From assembly GCA_024291935.2 (NCBI GenBank), contig JAGTYA010000024.1:5890001-5954000 (forward strand): a stretch of DNA of 64,000 bases, read 5' to 3'. This document shows, piece after piece, positions 32,649 through 42,700 of this stretch (position 1 is its first letter; the number at the start of each line of letters is the position of its first letter). This DNA is from Okapia johnstoni (taxonomy: Eukaryota; Chordata; Mammalia; Artiodactyla; Giraffidae). Below the pieces are notes generated by a model. It was given only the letters and a program-made list of their open reading frames with translations. It ran no database searches and was not told the DNA's origin. Both the position numbers and the translations under genes were made by a program.

Positions 32649-32765
32649 CGGATGACGGTGGTGAGGATGGTGATGGTGGTGGTAAAGATGATGGTGGTGA
32701 GGATGGCGGTGGTGGTGAGGTAATGATGGTGATTCTCGTGGTGAAGATAACGGGGAGGATGATTA
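32649..32765. repeat. GGT/GAT trinucleotide repeat
   Basis: Imperfect mix of 'ggtggt', 'gatgatggt' and 'gaggatg' units, about 115 bases, purine-plus-T on this strand. An impure, old microsatellite. Confidence 0.92.
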
Positions 32766-32774
32766 GATCAGGCA

Positions 32775-32950
32775 GTTATATGGTAATGCTGTGTGCTAGG
32801 CAGTGTTTTAAGTACTTTACATATATTAATGCATTTACTTTTTCCAGCAACTCTAAAAAGCTTGTATCAATATTATCCCCCATTTTGTAGTTGAGGACAC
32901 TGCAGCATAGAGAGGTTAAATAACTTGCTCAAGGTCATGCAGTTGGTAAC
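32775..32950 (-). repeat. MIR SINE
   Basis: Antisense: 'gtgctaggcagtgttttaag', 'ttatcccccattttgtagtt', 'aacttgctcaaggtcatgca'. Confidence 0.85.
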
Positions 32951-33074
32951 TAACTGACAGTGTTAAGATCCAAACAACCTACATGAGCCTACATATTTAA
33001 CCCCAGTTCTATGATAATAATGACAGTACAACAATGGACACAAATAGTAACAGCAGACAAACATCATTAAATGT

Positions 33075-33330
33075 TGATAATGTGCCAGGAGCTGTTTGCT
33101 TTATATTATCTCATTTAATTTTCACTATTGAGGAAACTCTGGGAGATGGTGAAGGACAGGGAAGACTGGCATCCTGCAGTCCACGGGGTCGCAAAGAGTC
33201 GGACACGACTTAGCGACTGAACTGAACTGAATTTTCACTCTATTCCTATGAAAAAGATAGTATTCCCTCCATTTTACAGATGGGATACTGAGACTCAGAG
33301 AGGAAGAATAATTGGTCCAGTGGCTCAGTG
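33075..33330 (-). repeat. MIR SINE split by a 100-base BovB
   Basis: Left part to 33129 ('tgtgccaggagctgtttgct', 'ttatattatctcatttaat') and right part from 33230 ('ccattttacagatgggatac', 'tgagactcagagaggaagaa') form one antisense MIR around the BovB insertion. Confidence 0.85.
33117..33240 (+). mobile_element. Minimal BovB 3' end with target duplication
   Basis: Only about 100 bases of BovB (33130-33229): 'aactctgggagatggtgaag', 'gtccacggggtcgcaaagag', ending 'ctgaactgaactg'. 'aattttcact' lies at both edges (33117-33126 and 33230-33239). Close to the consensus I recall, so probably recent. Confidence 0.92.
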
Positions 33331-33409
33331 ATGAAGGTGGGGTTTGACCATGGCCCTGGCAGACTCCAGAGCTTGTGCTTTTAACAGCTATAAATGGCAC
33401 AGGATGCAG

Positions 33410-33515
33410 TCTGGAGTCCTTCTCTGGAGTCTGGAGACTCAGGATCAGGCTTGGCTCTGTTGCTCATTCACTGTGTGACCTTCGGCAAGCTGCTCACCCT
33501 CTCTGATTCCTGCTA
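33410..33515 (+). repeat. MIR SINE fragment
   Basis: Sense: 'tggctctgttgctcattcac', 'tgtgtgaccttcggcaagct', 'gctcaccctctctgattcct'. Confidence 0.72.
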
Positions 33516-33694
33516 GTCCTCAGAGTCCCTCCCACCCTTTCCAGTGCTGAGCCTCCATTTCACACCTGTATTCAGGACCCTCTCCCCTTCACCTCCCCCA
33601 TAGCTCACATGTCTCTTAAATCCAGCTATCCAAAGTCAACTTCCTAGACACTTTCCAGCAGCCCCACTCAAAGAAACTGCCCACCTGAGGTCAC

Positions 33695-33846
33695 GACTCC
33701 TGGGTCTTCAGGTCTTGCGAAGTGTCTGGGGATCAGAGTAGACATGTTACCATCTCCAGGTCTGCCTTTTTCTCTCTTGTCCTCCCATCACCACACATTA
33801 TATGCAAACTGAGCCAGGTTTCCCCCTAATAGCACAAAGAACAGAA
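33695..33846. repeat. 152-bp inverted duplication, arm 2
   Basis: Matches the reverse complement of 30568-30719 over its full length with 3 differences, about 3 kb away. The octamer-like site of arm 1 is altered here ('atgcaaac'). Flanks do not match those of arm 1 on either side. Confidence 0.9.
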
Positions 33847-33869
33847 GCACAGGCACTTCTTTGTGCAGA

Positions 33870-34085
33870 CCCAGTCTTGAGAATCTCAGCTGTGATGCTT
33901 TCTGCGTGATCTTGGACAAGTTTCTTTACCTCTAGGAGCCTTAGTAATGTGCTTGCAAATTGCAGTTAACAATAGTACCTGCCTCATGGAATGGTTGTAA
34001 GAATCAAATATGAAAAGGTAGTATCGAGTGCCTGAGTGATAGAAATTCTCAAGTAATGGCAGCTGTAGCATTATTATTCCCTGCC
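33870..34085 (+). repeat. MIR SINE, well preserved
   Basis: Sense: 'ctgcgtgatcttggacaagt', 'ttctttacctctaggagcct', 'gtacctgcctcatggaatgg', 'ttgtaagaatcaaatatgaa'. 34086-34637 beyond it is unique, pyrimidine-leaning, with nothing recognised. Confidence 0.83.
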
Positions 34086-34637
34086 CCTCCTCCACGTTCA
34101 CCATTCACCCCGGTTCAGGCTCCATCTCTCCTCCGTCCCTGCCTAATGAGATGGCCTCCTCCCAGGTTCCCTGCCTGAGGTTCCCCACCCCGCCTCTCCT
34201 CATCCATCTTGCTGCCCACTGACCTTCCTCTCCTTCAAGTCCTTCAGAGGCCCCCGCTGCAAGGTTGTAACGCGGCTCTCAAGGCTCTGCCTCATGGCCC
34301 CATTGGCCACTACCTGCATTGCAGCTGCGGTTCCCACCACATCCCTTCTGGCGACTAACTGCACCAGGCCAACCAAGCTCATCCTCAGGCTCCCTGGCCA
34401 AGGGGCCCCACTGCCAGCCCTTTACTCAGACTCTTCCCTGGGCTGAGCACACCCTGTGCCCATCCCCACATCCCATCCAAACATCAGGACCCAGCTTGAG
34501 TCTGCTCTGATTTCTTACTTTACTCCTAAACCCTGGCTAAGAGTTCTCCTTCTGTTTCCCCGTCCCGACTTCCAGAACAGTTCCCTGGTCTTTCCTCCTG
34601 TATAGCATGTATCACAGTCTATTTAAGTGTTCAGTTT

Positions 34638-34661
34638 ACACACACACACACACACACACAC
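34638..34661. repeat. (AC)12 microsatellite
   Basis: Twelve uninterrupted AC units. Confidence 0.97.
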
Positions 34662-34674
34662 TATATTCTCTGCA

Positions 34675-35140
34675 ATATGTCCCCTCCCCTCCAGTGTGAG
34701 CTGGCCTGTCCCTGCTCTGAACAATTGTGTTTGGCAGAGGTGATGTGATGCCAGCCCTGAGCCTTGCCTTTAAGGGGTCTGGAAGCTCCTGCTGTGATCT
34801 CTCGCTGGCCCAAGTCTCTGTGTGAGAATTCCATCTCTCAGGATGCCGCCACCCTGTGAAGAAGCCCAAGGCAAATGGAGAGGTTCTGGAGGCAAACACA
34901 TCCCATCGTCAGAGATGACAAGCCCAGAGCTCCAGGAGGCCCAGCTTGAAGTGAAGGAGTGAAGCGGCCATCTCAGGAGGGGTCCTTGGAGCCAGCATTT
35001 CCCCTAGCCAACCCCAGGTGGTCCAGCTGAGCCCTTCCCCAATCCCTGACCCACAAATAGGTGATCAAAATAAAATAGTTGTTTTAAACCAAGTGTTGTG
35101 GTAGTCGGTTGGGTAGCAATAAATAGCGGGAGTAGAATCA
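34675..35140 (+). mobile_element. MLT1-type (ERVL-MaLR) LTR relic
   Basis: The 3' half reads 'aataaaatagttgttttaaa', 'ccaagtgttgtggtagtcgg' and 'gcaataaatagc', matching the ends of old MLT1 LTRs; the upstream part ('aagaagcccaaggcaaatgg', 'gacaagcccagagctccagg') fits loosely. No internal region. Confidence 0.6.
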
Positions 35141-35859
35141 CCTTCCCCAGCTGAGCAAGACTCAGCTCCTCCTCCACGTTCTCAGGCCCAAGGTCACCTC
35201 CTCAGAGAAGCCCACCTGGACGTCCACGTGGGGTCAGACACAGGGCTCTGTGTATTCCTCATCCCCTGTGCTCCTCCATCATGGTGTATGCTCACCCACT
35301 GTTCTGTGGGTGTGGCATCACCTCCGTCTACCCTCCAGACCGTGCGCCCCTGCTGCGTCACCAGCCCAGCACATACCAGGGTTCGATAAATACATAGGAA
35401 GCAAGTGAGCATGTCTGTCTGAAAGGTGGTGCCATCTGTCCCGGTCCCATGTGCTGAGTAGAGTCGGATGGTTACCCCAGCTGGTTACCCCAGCTCCTGA
35501 TGACAGGTTGGATTCAAGGGTCTTGGTCCCTCTGCCAACTTTGAGCCCTGATCCCTGGCTCTTCCCCTTCATAGAGCCCCTGGGAATGGCCTTCCCTGGG
35601 AGGGGACTGGGAAGTGCTGAGGGCAGGGGAAGGAGAGGCCTGAGCCAGGCTAGGGGACAAGACATCAACCTCCTACTGCCCTCTCCCTACAGCCCCCTAG
35701 CCTGTCTCGACACCACCTCCAGGAAGCCTCCGAGGCTCCTTCATGGCCGCCACAGCTCCTTCATCTACCATTTCCCTGTGGGCCTGAGGCCACGTTGGGG
35801 CTGCCTTGGAGTCCTGACTCCTCCTCTATTTGTTGTGCCCCCCAACACCATGCACTGTC

Positions 35860-36005
35860 CTCCAATTCTACAACAGCCTCATTTTACTAATGAGGAAACC
35901 GGGGGTCAGAGAGGCTGAGCAACTTGCCCAAGGTCACACAGGAAGCAGAAGAAGCAGGACTTGGGCTCTAATGCTCTGGCTCTGAACCCAGTGCGTTTCC
36001 CACCA
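35860..36005 (-). repeat. MIR SINE
   Basis: Antisense: 'cattttactaatgaggaaac', 'gagaggctgagcaacttgcc', 'caaggtcacacaggaagcag', 'ctctggctctgaacccag'. 35141-35860 before it is unique; a 13-base 'ggttaccccagct' is tandemly doubled at about 35470-35496. Confidence 0.88.
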
Positions 36006-36184
36006 CATCTGGACAAGGTGACTCAGGAGCCCCCTGAAATTTTCAACCTGTTCCTTCCCTGAGACTTATCTGAGGCCCTCCTTCCTCAGAACATGAGGCC
36101 CTGAAATCTGAGTCCCAGCCCCCCATGTTGGTGTCAGCAACTAATATGGGGTGGGAGGAGTCAGTAAGTCAGATAAAGAGTGTG

Positions 36185-36397
36185 CATGCTGGCTAAGTCA
36201 CTTTACTCATGTATGACTCTTTGTGACCCTATGGACTGTAGCCTGCCAGGCTCCTCTGTCCATGGGATTCTCCAGGCAAGAGTACTGGACTGGGTTGCCA
36301 TTTCCTCTTCCAGAGGATCTTCCCGACTCAAGGATCAAACCCACATCTCTTGCACTTCCCACATTAGCAGGCAGATTCTTCACCACTAGTGTCACCA
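36185..36397 (-). mobile_element. Bov-tA SINE
   Basis: Antisense: 'ctaagtcactttactcatgt', 'caggcaagagtactggactg', 'cttcaccactagtgtcacca'. Its head end runs into a GAGA tract. Confidence 0.92.
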
Positions 36398-36587
36398 GGG
36401 AGAGAGAGAGAAATTAATTGGTTTGTTGAGAAATAGAGACAGAAATATCAGGCAGCCTTTAAGAAACACAGACACCAGGCTCACAAACACATCAACACAC
36501 ACACATATTCACATGGAAGGAAAGAGAGAAACACACAAAAGGTAAGATATGGGATGTGTGGAAATGAGATAATAGATATAAAGAGAA
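36398..36587. repeat. GA/CA-rich low-complexity flank (left of L1)
   Basis: Made of 'gagagagagaga', 'cacacacaca' and 'gaaagagagaaacacac' patches. The same texture resumes after the L1 at 42380-42700, so the L1 probably landed inside one long low-complexity tract. Confidence 0.75.
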
Positions 36588-37639
36588 AGGAGGAAGATGG
36601 CGGAGGAGTAGGTGGACTTGGAGTACATCTCTCTCCATGGATACATCAGGAATACACCTTTAGACCCATAAGTGCCTGCAGACCACCAGCTGAGAGTGGA
36701 CAGGAGTATGTGACCAGCAGAAAAGAATATACAGAACCACCCAAAACTCGGTAGGACAAAGGATCTAGGGGGAAAACCAGGAGTGTTAGTAGGACTGGAC
36801 CTGCCCTCAGTGGGTGGGGGAACTGAAGCAGAGGTCTGATCCCCACATCGGGACAACTGTCTGAGTCAGAGGAGAAACATTTAAGGCTGAGGGTGAAACA
36901 GCTGATCTGTGGCAGCCTAAATGGGAGGAGAATCAGACAGTCCTTGCCGCAGCCATATACACTACAGACGGACGCAGGTCCCCTGGAAGGTGCAGCAGCT
37001 GGGAGCTGGAGTTTAGGGATTGTGGAGCAATCCCAGGGCGAGGGCTGCTGTTGACTGTGGAGAGATGGATCTAGGGGATATGAGGGAGGAGACTGTGGTG
37101 GGAAATGCCTGTGGAGGAAAGCTGGGCAGCCATGGAAGCAAGGCAATACTGCTGAGTCATGCATAGGCGGTGGAGCCATCACCATAGCCTCTCCCCACAC
37201 ACCAGTATCAGCTGCTGAACAACAGAGAGGCTGGCCCATCAAACGCCTGATGCACTGAACTACAGAGATGGACCCCACCCAGGGTGCCCCTTTAAGTGCC
37301 TGATGCGCCAATCTACAGAGTAGGACCCCAGCCAGGGAGGCCCTTCTATGTGCCTGACCTGCCAAACAACAGAGAAGTACTCCAGGCAAGGGAGCCCTCT
37401 AAGTGCCTGAATGGGCGGAGCTAGGGAGAAAGACTGGCCAAAGAGGTCTTCTGATCACCAGCTGCAAGAGGCTGGAACAAAGACTCTGATAAGGCCATAA
37501 CTCCTGGGGTAGACGCGGTCTGTGTCCCTGCACACTTTGCACCACCAGGGTCCGCACAAGCCAAGCAGCTGTGCCACCTTCACGCTCAACTCTCACGGAG
37601 GCAGAGCTGCCACAGCAAAAAAATATCTTGCATCCACGC

Positions 37640-37783
37640 GCGCAGGGTTGCTTCAGTATGGTCCAGCTCTTTGTGACCCTGTAGACTGTGGCCTGCCAGG
37701 CTTCTCTGTCGGAGGGGGGGGGGGGGGTTCTCCAGGCAAGAATACTGGAGTGTATTGGCCAATACTGGTTGCCATACCCTTCT
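37640..37783 (-). mobile_element. Partial Bov-tA-type SINE with G run inside the L1 5' region
   Basis: 'ttgtgaccctgtagactgtg', 'gcctgccaggcttctctgtc', then 14 G (37714-37727), then 'ttctccaggcaagaatactg'. The usual 'catggga' stretch is replaced by the G run, and the tRNA-like head is missing. Confidence 0.8.
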
Positions 37784-39400
37784 AGAGCACTCTATTTCCT
37801 GCTGCCCTAGCCGCCAACTCCCCTGAGTACCTGGTGCTGCCAGAACCCCTATGACCCAAGTAGCTGCACCACCTCCACACCTGGCCCTCACTGGGGGCAA
37901 ACCCAAGTCCTTCAGGGCAGACTCAGGGGCAATCCCCAGTGGATGACCCACATGCAGAGGTGGAAATAAAACCACAATTGAAATCCAGGGGCAATGTGGC
38001 TAAGGAAGAAGACTCAAAACCTTCCCACCAGCTGTATAAGCTGCAAATTAAATCCACATGATCAACTAGGCAGAACCTGTGTCTGTGGAATATATAAAAG
38101 GACAGTGAGAGCTCCCACAAAAGAAAATTCACTAATTCTGATAGCTGTGGACGTCGGAGGCAAGAACACGCAGGAGTAGGACCAGATCAGAATCTCAGAT
38201 GCACCCACAGCAGCTCCAGAGATCAGCACAATGTTGGAGGGCATCCGAGGTAGGTGAGGTGGACTGTGACTCCCAGCTAGGGAAAGGCCTCTGACAGCAG
38301 TGACTCAAGAAAAACTTTCATAATTCTTGTGTTTTGACTTGTTCTGTAGATTCTTTTGTATTTTTTTTCTTTTTCCCCCCTCTGTTGTAGTTGTCGATTT
38401 TATTGGCACTACGAACTCTAATTAAGCTTTTGAGCTTTTTTTTTCCTCCGTCACATTTTTTATTCATGTTATAAACCTCTGCCTCTATGTTGGGCTTTTA
38501 CAGTTCTGGGGAGTTTTCCTTTTTTCTCTCTCTCTCTTTTTTTAATCTTTAATTTTTAAACCTATTATTTTTTTCTACGTTTATTCTTTTGTTTGCCTTT
38601 CCTACTGTTCTTTTCCCCTTGCAGTTAAACTTTGATGTATATAAATCTTCTTCACCTGCCTCTATTTTAACTTTGTACATCTATTCTTTCTTTTCGTCCT
38701 TTCCTCTCAACATATTTGTTAGATTTGTTTTCATCGCATTTTTCCCCACGTGGCACCATGCTTTAGTTTTGTGTTCCAGCTTGTCCTTTAGTTATTTTTG
38801 TTCTGGTAAATACAATTGTTGATTTCCTTCGTTCACCAGGTCAATCTGTTGAACTTTATTTTAGCTGGACTGTTTTGACTTTGCATATGCGTGTGTATGT
38901 ATAGGTGTATATTCCATTATTTTAATTATTATTTGCCTGATTTTGTAACTGCCATTTGTCTGGGGTTCATCTTCGGTTTCTTGATTTTGCGTATTTGTTT
39001 TAACCTCACTTAATGCCATAACAAACCGCTTTGTTCCTGACCAGAGATCAAGCCCTGAGCCTTTGGAGTGGGAGCACTGACTCCAAGACCCTAGACTACC
39101 AGAGAACTAACCCTAGGGAGTGTCAAATAGTTAGGGCCCACTTGAACACTAGACCTGGCATCACCCAACCACCAGTAGCACCCTGTGCAGGACACCTCAT
39201 CTAAACAAACAAGACAAAAATACAAACCCAGTCATAAGCAGACAGGATCACCACCTCACTCAGCACAAATCTCACACTATACGAAACTTACACAAACCAC
39301 TGGACCGAACTTAGGAGGGAAGAAGCCAAAAAGAAGAAAGAATTCAACCTTGAAGCCTGGGAAAAGGAGACCTCAAACACAATAAGTTTAAAAAATAATA

Positions 39401-40258
39401 ATGAAAAGGCAGAGAAATACTACACAACTGAAGGAACAAACTAGAAACACAGAAGTCCAAATAAATGAAGAGGAAATAGGCAGACTACCTGAAAAAGAAT
39501 TCATAATAATGATAGTAAAGATGATCGAAAATTCAAGAATCAATTAACAAAGACCTAGAAGAATTAAAGAATAAACATACCAACAACACAATCACTGAAG
39601 TTGAAAATACTCTAGAAGGAATCAGTAGCAGAATATCTGAAGCAGAAGAAAGAATCCGTGAACTGAAAGATAAAATGGTGGGAATAACTTCTGAAGAGCA
39701 GAATAAAGTAAAAAGAATGGGAAGAACTGAGGACAGCCTCAGAGACCTCTGGGACAATATCAAATGCACCAACATTCAAATCATAGGGGTCCCAGAAGAA
39801 GAAGAGAAAAAGAGAGGGTATGAGAAGATTTTTGAAGAGATTATAGTTGAAAATTTCCCCAACATGGAAAAGGAAATAGTTAATCAAGTCCAAGAGGTGC
39901 AAAGAGTCCCATACAGGATAAACCCAAGGAGAAACATGCCAAGACACATACTAATCAAACTAAAAAAGACTAAACACAGAGAAAGAATATTAAAAGCAGC
40001 AAGGGAAAAGTTACATACAAGGGAAACCCCATACTTTTAACAGCTGATCTTTCAGCAGGAACTCTGTAGGCCAGAAGGGAATGGCAGGATACATTTAAAG
40101 TACTGAAAGGGAAAAATCTACAACCAAGATTACTGTACCTGGCAAGGATCTCATTCAAAATTGATGGAAAAATAAAAAGCTTTTCAGACAAGCAAAAGTT
40201 AAGAGAATTCAGTACCACCAAACCAGCTTTACAACAAATGTTAAAGGGACTTATATAG
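39401..40258 (+). pseudogene. L1 ORF1 (RNA-binding chaperone), frameshifted
   Basis: ATG at 39401 opens 'MKRQRNTTQLKEQ', the usual ruminant L1 ORF1 start. The frame breaks at a stop near 39545 after about 48 codons. A +1 frame then continues the protein from about 39560 through the coiled coil ('ENTLEGISSRISEAEERI') and the RRM/CTD region ('RIIGVPEE'-like, 'PRRNMPRHILIKL', 'ERILKAAREK') to 40040. The C-terminal end is readable in a further frame to the stop at 40256-40258 ('KLREFSTTKPALQQM'). At least two frame breaks; no functional ORF1p is expected. Family role: the trimeric nucleic-acid chaperone of L1 particles. Confidence 0.9.
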
Positions 40259-40316
40259 TCAAGAAACACAAAAGGAGGAAAAAGATCTACAAAATCAACC
40301 CCAAACAATTAAGAAA

Positions 40317-40947
40317 ATGGCAATAGGAACATATATATCAATAATTACTTTAAATGTAAATGGATTAAATGCTCCAACCAAAAGACATAGACTGGCTGAA
40401 TGGATACAAAAGCAAGACCTATATCTACGCTGTCTACAAGAAATCCACTTCAGACCTCAAGACACACATAGACTGAAAGTGAGAGGATGGAAAAATGTAT
40501 TCCATGCAAATGGGAAGCAAAAGAAAGCTGGAGTAGCAATCTTCATATCAGACAAAATAGACCTTAAAATAAAGAAGATTACAAGAGATAAGGAAGGACA
40601 CTACATAATGATCAAAGGATCAATCCAAGAGGAAGACATAACAATTGTAAATATCTATGCACCCAACATAGGAACACCTCAATACATAAGACAAACACTA
40701 ACACACATAAATGGAGAAATTGACAGTAAAACAATAATCGTAGGGGACTTTAGCACCCCCACTCACACCAATGGACAGAATATCAAAGTAGAAAATTAAT
40801 AAGGAAACACAAGTCTTAAATGATACATTAGATGAGATGGATCTCATTGATATCTTCAGAACATTCCATCCAAATGCAGAAGAATACACCTTCTTCTCGA
40901 GTGCACATGGAACATTCTCCAGGATAGACCACATCTTAGGTCACAAA
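40317..40947 (+). pseudogene. L1 ORF2 N-terminal endonuclease part, interrupted
   Basis: ATG at 40317, 58 bases after ORF1. Residues 1-160 give the APE-type endonuclease: 'ITLNVNGLNAP' (catalytic Asn near residue 14), 'CLQEIHF' (catalytic Glu), 'VNIYAPN', 'VGDFSTP'. The last motif is normally GDFNTP, so the catalytic-site Asn is Ser here. A stop at 40797-40799 is followed in another frame by the domain end 'FRTFHPNAEEYTFFS' and 'SRIDHILGHK' (the SDH motif). It ends at the BovB at 40948. Polymerase and C-terminal parts are absent. Confidence 0.93.
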
Positions 40948-41878
40948 TCAGTTCAGTTCAGTTCAGTCGCTCAGTTGTGTCCGACTCTTTGTGACCCCAT
41001 GAACCGCTGCACGCCAGGTCTCTCTGTCCATCACCAACTCCCAGAGTCCACCCAAACCCATGTCCATCGAGTCGGTGATGCCATCCAACCATCTCATCCT
41101 CTGTCGTCCCCTTCTCCTCCCGCCCCCAATCCTACCCAGCATTAGGGTCTTTTCCAGTGAGTCAACCCTTCGCATGAGGTGGCCAAAGTATTGGAGTTTA
41201 AGCTTCAACATCAGTCCTTCCAATGAACACCCAGGATTGATCTCCTTTAGGATGGATTGATTGGATCTCCTTGCAGTCCGAGGGACTCTCAAGAGTCTTC
41301 TCCAACACCACAGTTCAAAAGCATCAATTCTTTGGCTCTCAGCTTTCTTCACCGTCCAACTCTCACATCCATACATGACCACTGGAAAAACCATAGGCTT
41401 GACTAGACTGACTTTTGTTGGCAAAGTAATGTCTCTGCTTTTAAATATGCTATCTAGGTTGGCCATAACCTTCCTTCCAAGGAGTAAGCGTCTTTTAATT
41501 TCATGGCTGCAGTCACCATCTGCAGTGATTCTGGAGACCAAAAAAATAAAGTCTGACACTGTTTCCACTGTTTCCCCATCTATTTCCCATGAAGTGATGG
41601 GACCAGATGCCATGATCTTAGTTTTCTGAACGTTGAGCTTTAAGCCAACTTTTTCACTCTCCTCTTTCACCTTCATCAAGAGGCTCTTTAGTTCTTCTTC
41701 ACTTTCTGCCATAAGGGTGGTGTCATCTGCATATCTGAGGTTTTTGATATTTCTCCCGGCAATCTTGATTCCAGCTTGTGTTTCTTCCAGCCCAGCGTTT
41801 ATCATGATGTACTCTGCATATAGGTTCAATAAGCAGGGTGACAATATACAACCTTGACGTACTCCTTTTCCTATTTGT
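40948..41878 (-). mobile_element. BovB LINE 3' part at the L1 deletion junction
   Basis: Antisense BovB, about 930 bases, with three TTCAG units at its 3' end (left) and its 5' truncation at 'ttttcctatttg' (right). Left of it is L1 endonuclease sequence, right of it L1 3' end sequence, with kilobases of L1 missing between. I see no target duplication across it. It is the longest and least damaged BovB RT segment in the window. Confidence 0.95.
40963..41844 (-). pseudogene. BovB reverse transcriptase C-terminal part, open frame
   Basis: 293 uninterrupted codons. Near the N-terminal side is '[18 protein letters not shown]', the RT motif with the YADD catalytic aspartates, then '[18 protein letters not shown]', '[17 protein letters not shown]', '[11 protein letters not shown]' and '[12 protein letters not shown]', ending '[11 protein letters not shown]'. 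In a full BovB (endonuclease plus RT, about 1000 residues) this is only the last third. The endonuclease and RT fingers are missing, so it cannot move by itself. The lack of any stop implies a recent insertion. Confidence 0.9.
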
Positions 41879-42379
41879 AATGTAATGGAACGTTACTCAG
41901 CCATAAAAAGGAATGCCTTTGAGTTAGTTCTAATGAGGTGGATGAGCCTAGAACCTATTATACAGAGTGAAGTAAGTCAGAAAGAGAAAGATAAATATCG
42001 TATTCTAAAGCGTATATACGAAATCTAGAAAAATGGTACTGAAGAATTTAATTACAGGGCAGCAATGGAGAAACAGACATAGAGAATAGACTGGTGGACA
42101 TGGGGAGAGGGGAGGAGAGGGTGAGATGTGTGGAAAGAGTAACATGGAAACTTACATTGCCATATGTAAAATAGATAGCCAACGGGAATTTGCTGTATGG
42201 CTAAGAAACTCAAACAGGGGCTCTGCATCAAACTGGAGGGGTGGGATGGGGAGAGAGATGGGAAGGAGGTTCAAAAGGGAGGGGATATGTGTATATCTTT
42301 GGCTGATTCAGGTTGAGGTTTGACAGAAAACAACAAAATTCTGTAAAGCAATTATCCTTTAATTAAAAAAAGAGAGAGA

Positions 42380-42700
42380 GAGAGGAAAAAACAGATTCAG
42401 ACAAGAAAGGAACAACAAAGAATAAGAAAGAGCCAGAGGAAGATCAAGATAGAAACACACAGAAAAGGGTTGAAAGGCACAAAATCACACAAACACCTAT
42501 ACAGAGACACAGACACACATGAAGAGAGAGTGCCATTGTGAAAGGAGGTGAAGTTCAGGTAGAGACAGAGGCTGAGGGAAAGAGACTCAGAGACATATTG
42601 CCAGGCAGAGGTGGACAGGCAGACAGACAGCCATATGGAGAGACAGGTGAGTTACAGTAGACGCAGGCAGAGGGATAGAGGACTAGGTCAGGGAGGTAGA
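42380..42700. repeat. GA/CA-rich low-complexity flank (right of L1)
   Basis: Purine-rich 'gagagagagagaggaaaaaa', then 'acacagacacacatgaagag' and 'gacagacagacag' patches. Counterpart of 36398-36587 across the L1. Confidence 0.8.

Larger units (their letters stand above)
36588..42372 (+). mobile_element. Ruminant L1 LINE with 5' end kept, internal deletion
   Basis: The 5' end 'aggaggaagatggcggagga' holds the YY1-type AAGATGGCGG motif usual at the first bases of L1. About 2.8 kb of 5' untranslated sequence, ORF1 (39401-40258), a short spacer, ORF2 from 40317 with most of the endonuclease domain, then BovB, then the L1 3' end (41879-42372: 'gttactcagccataaaaagg', 'agatagccaacgggaatttg', 'gtaaagcaattatcctttaa', A-rich tail). 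All of the RT and C-terminal ORF2 is missing between the two parts. It is dead: ORF1 is frameshifted, ORF2 has stops and the RT is gone. Confidence 0.92.

Noticed and set aside
39675..40040. 121-codon open frame as a host gene
   Set aside because: It is the middle of L1 ORF1, not a cellular gene.
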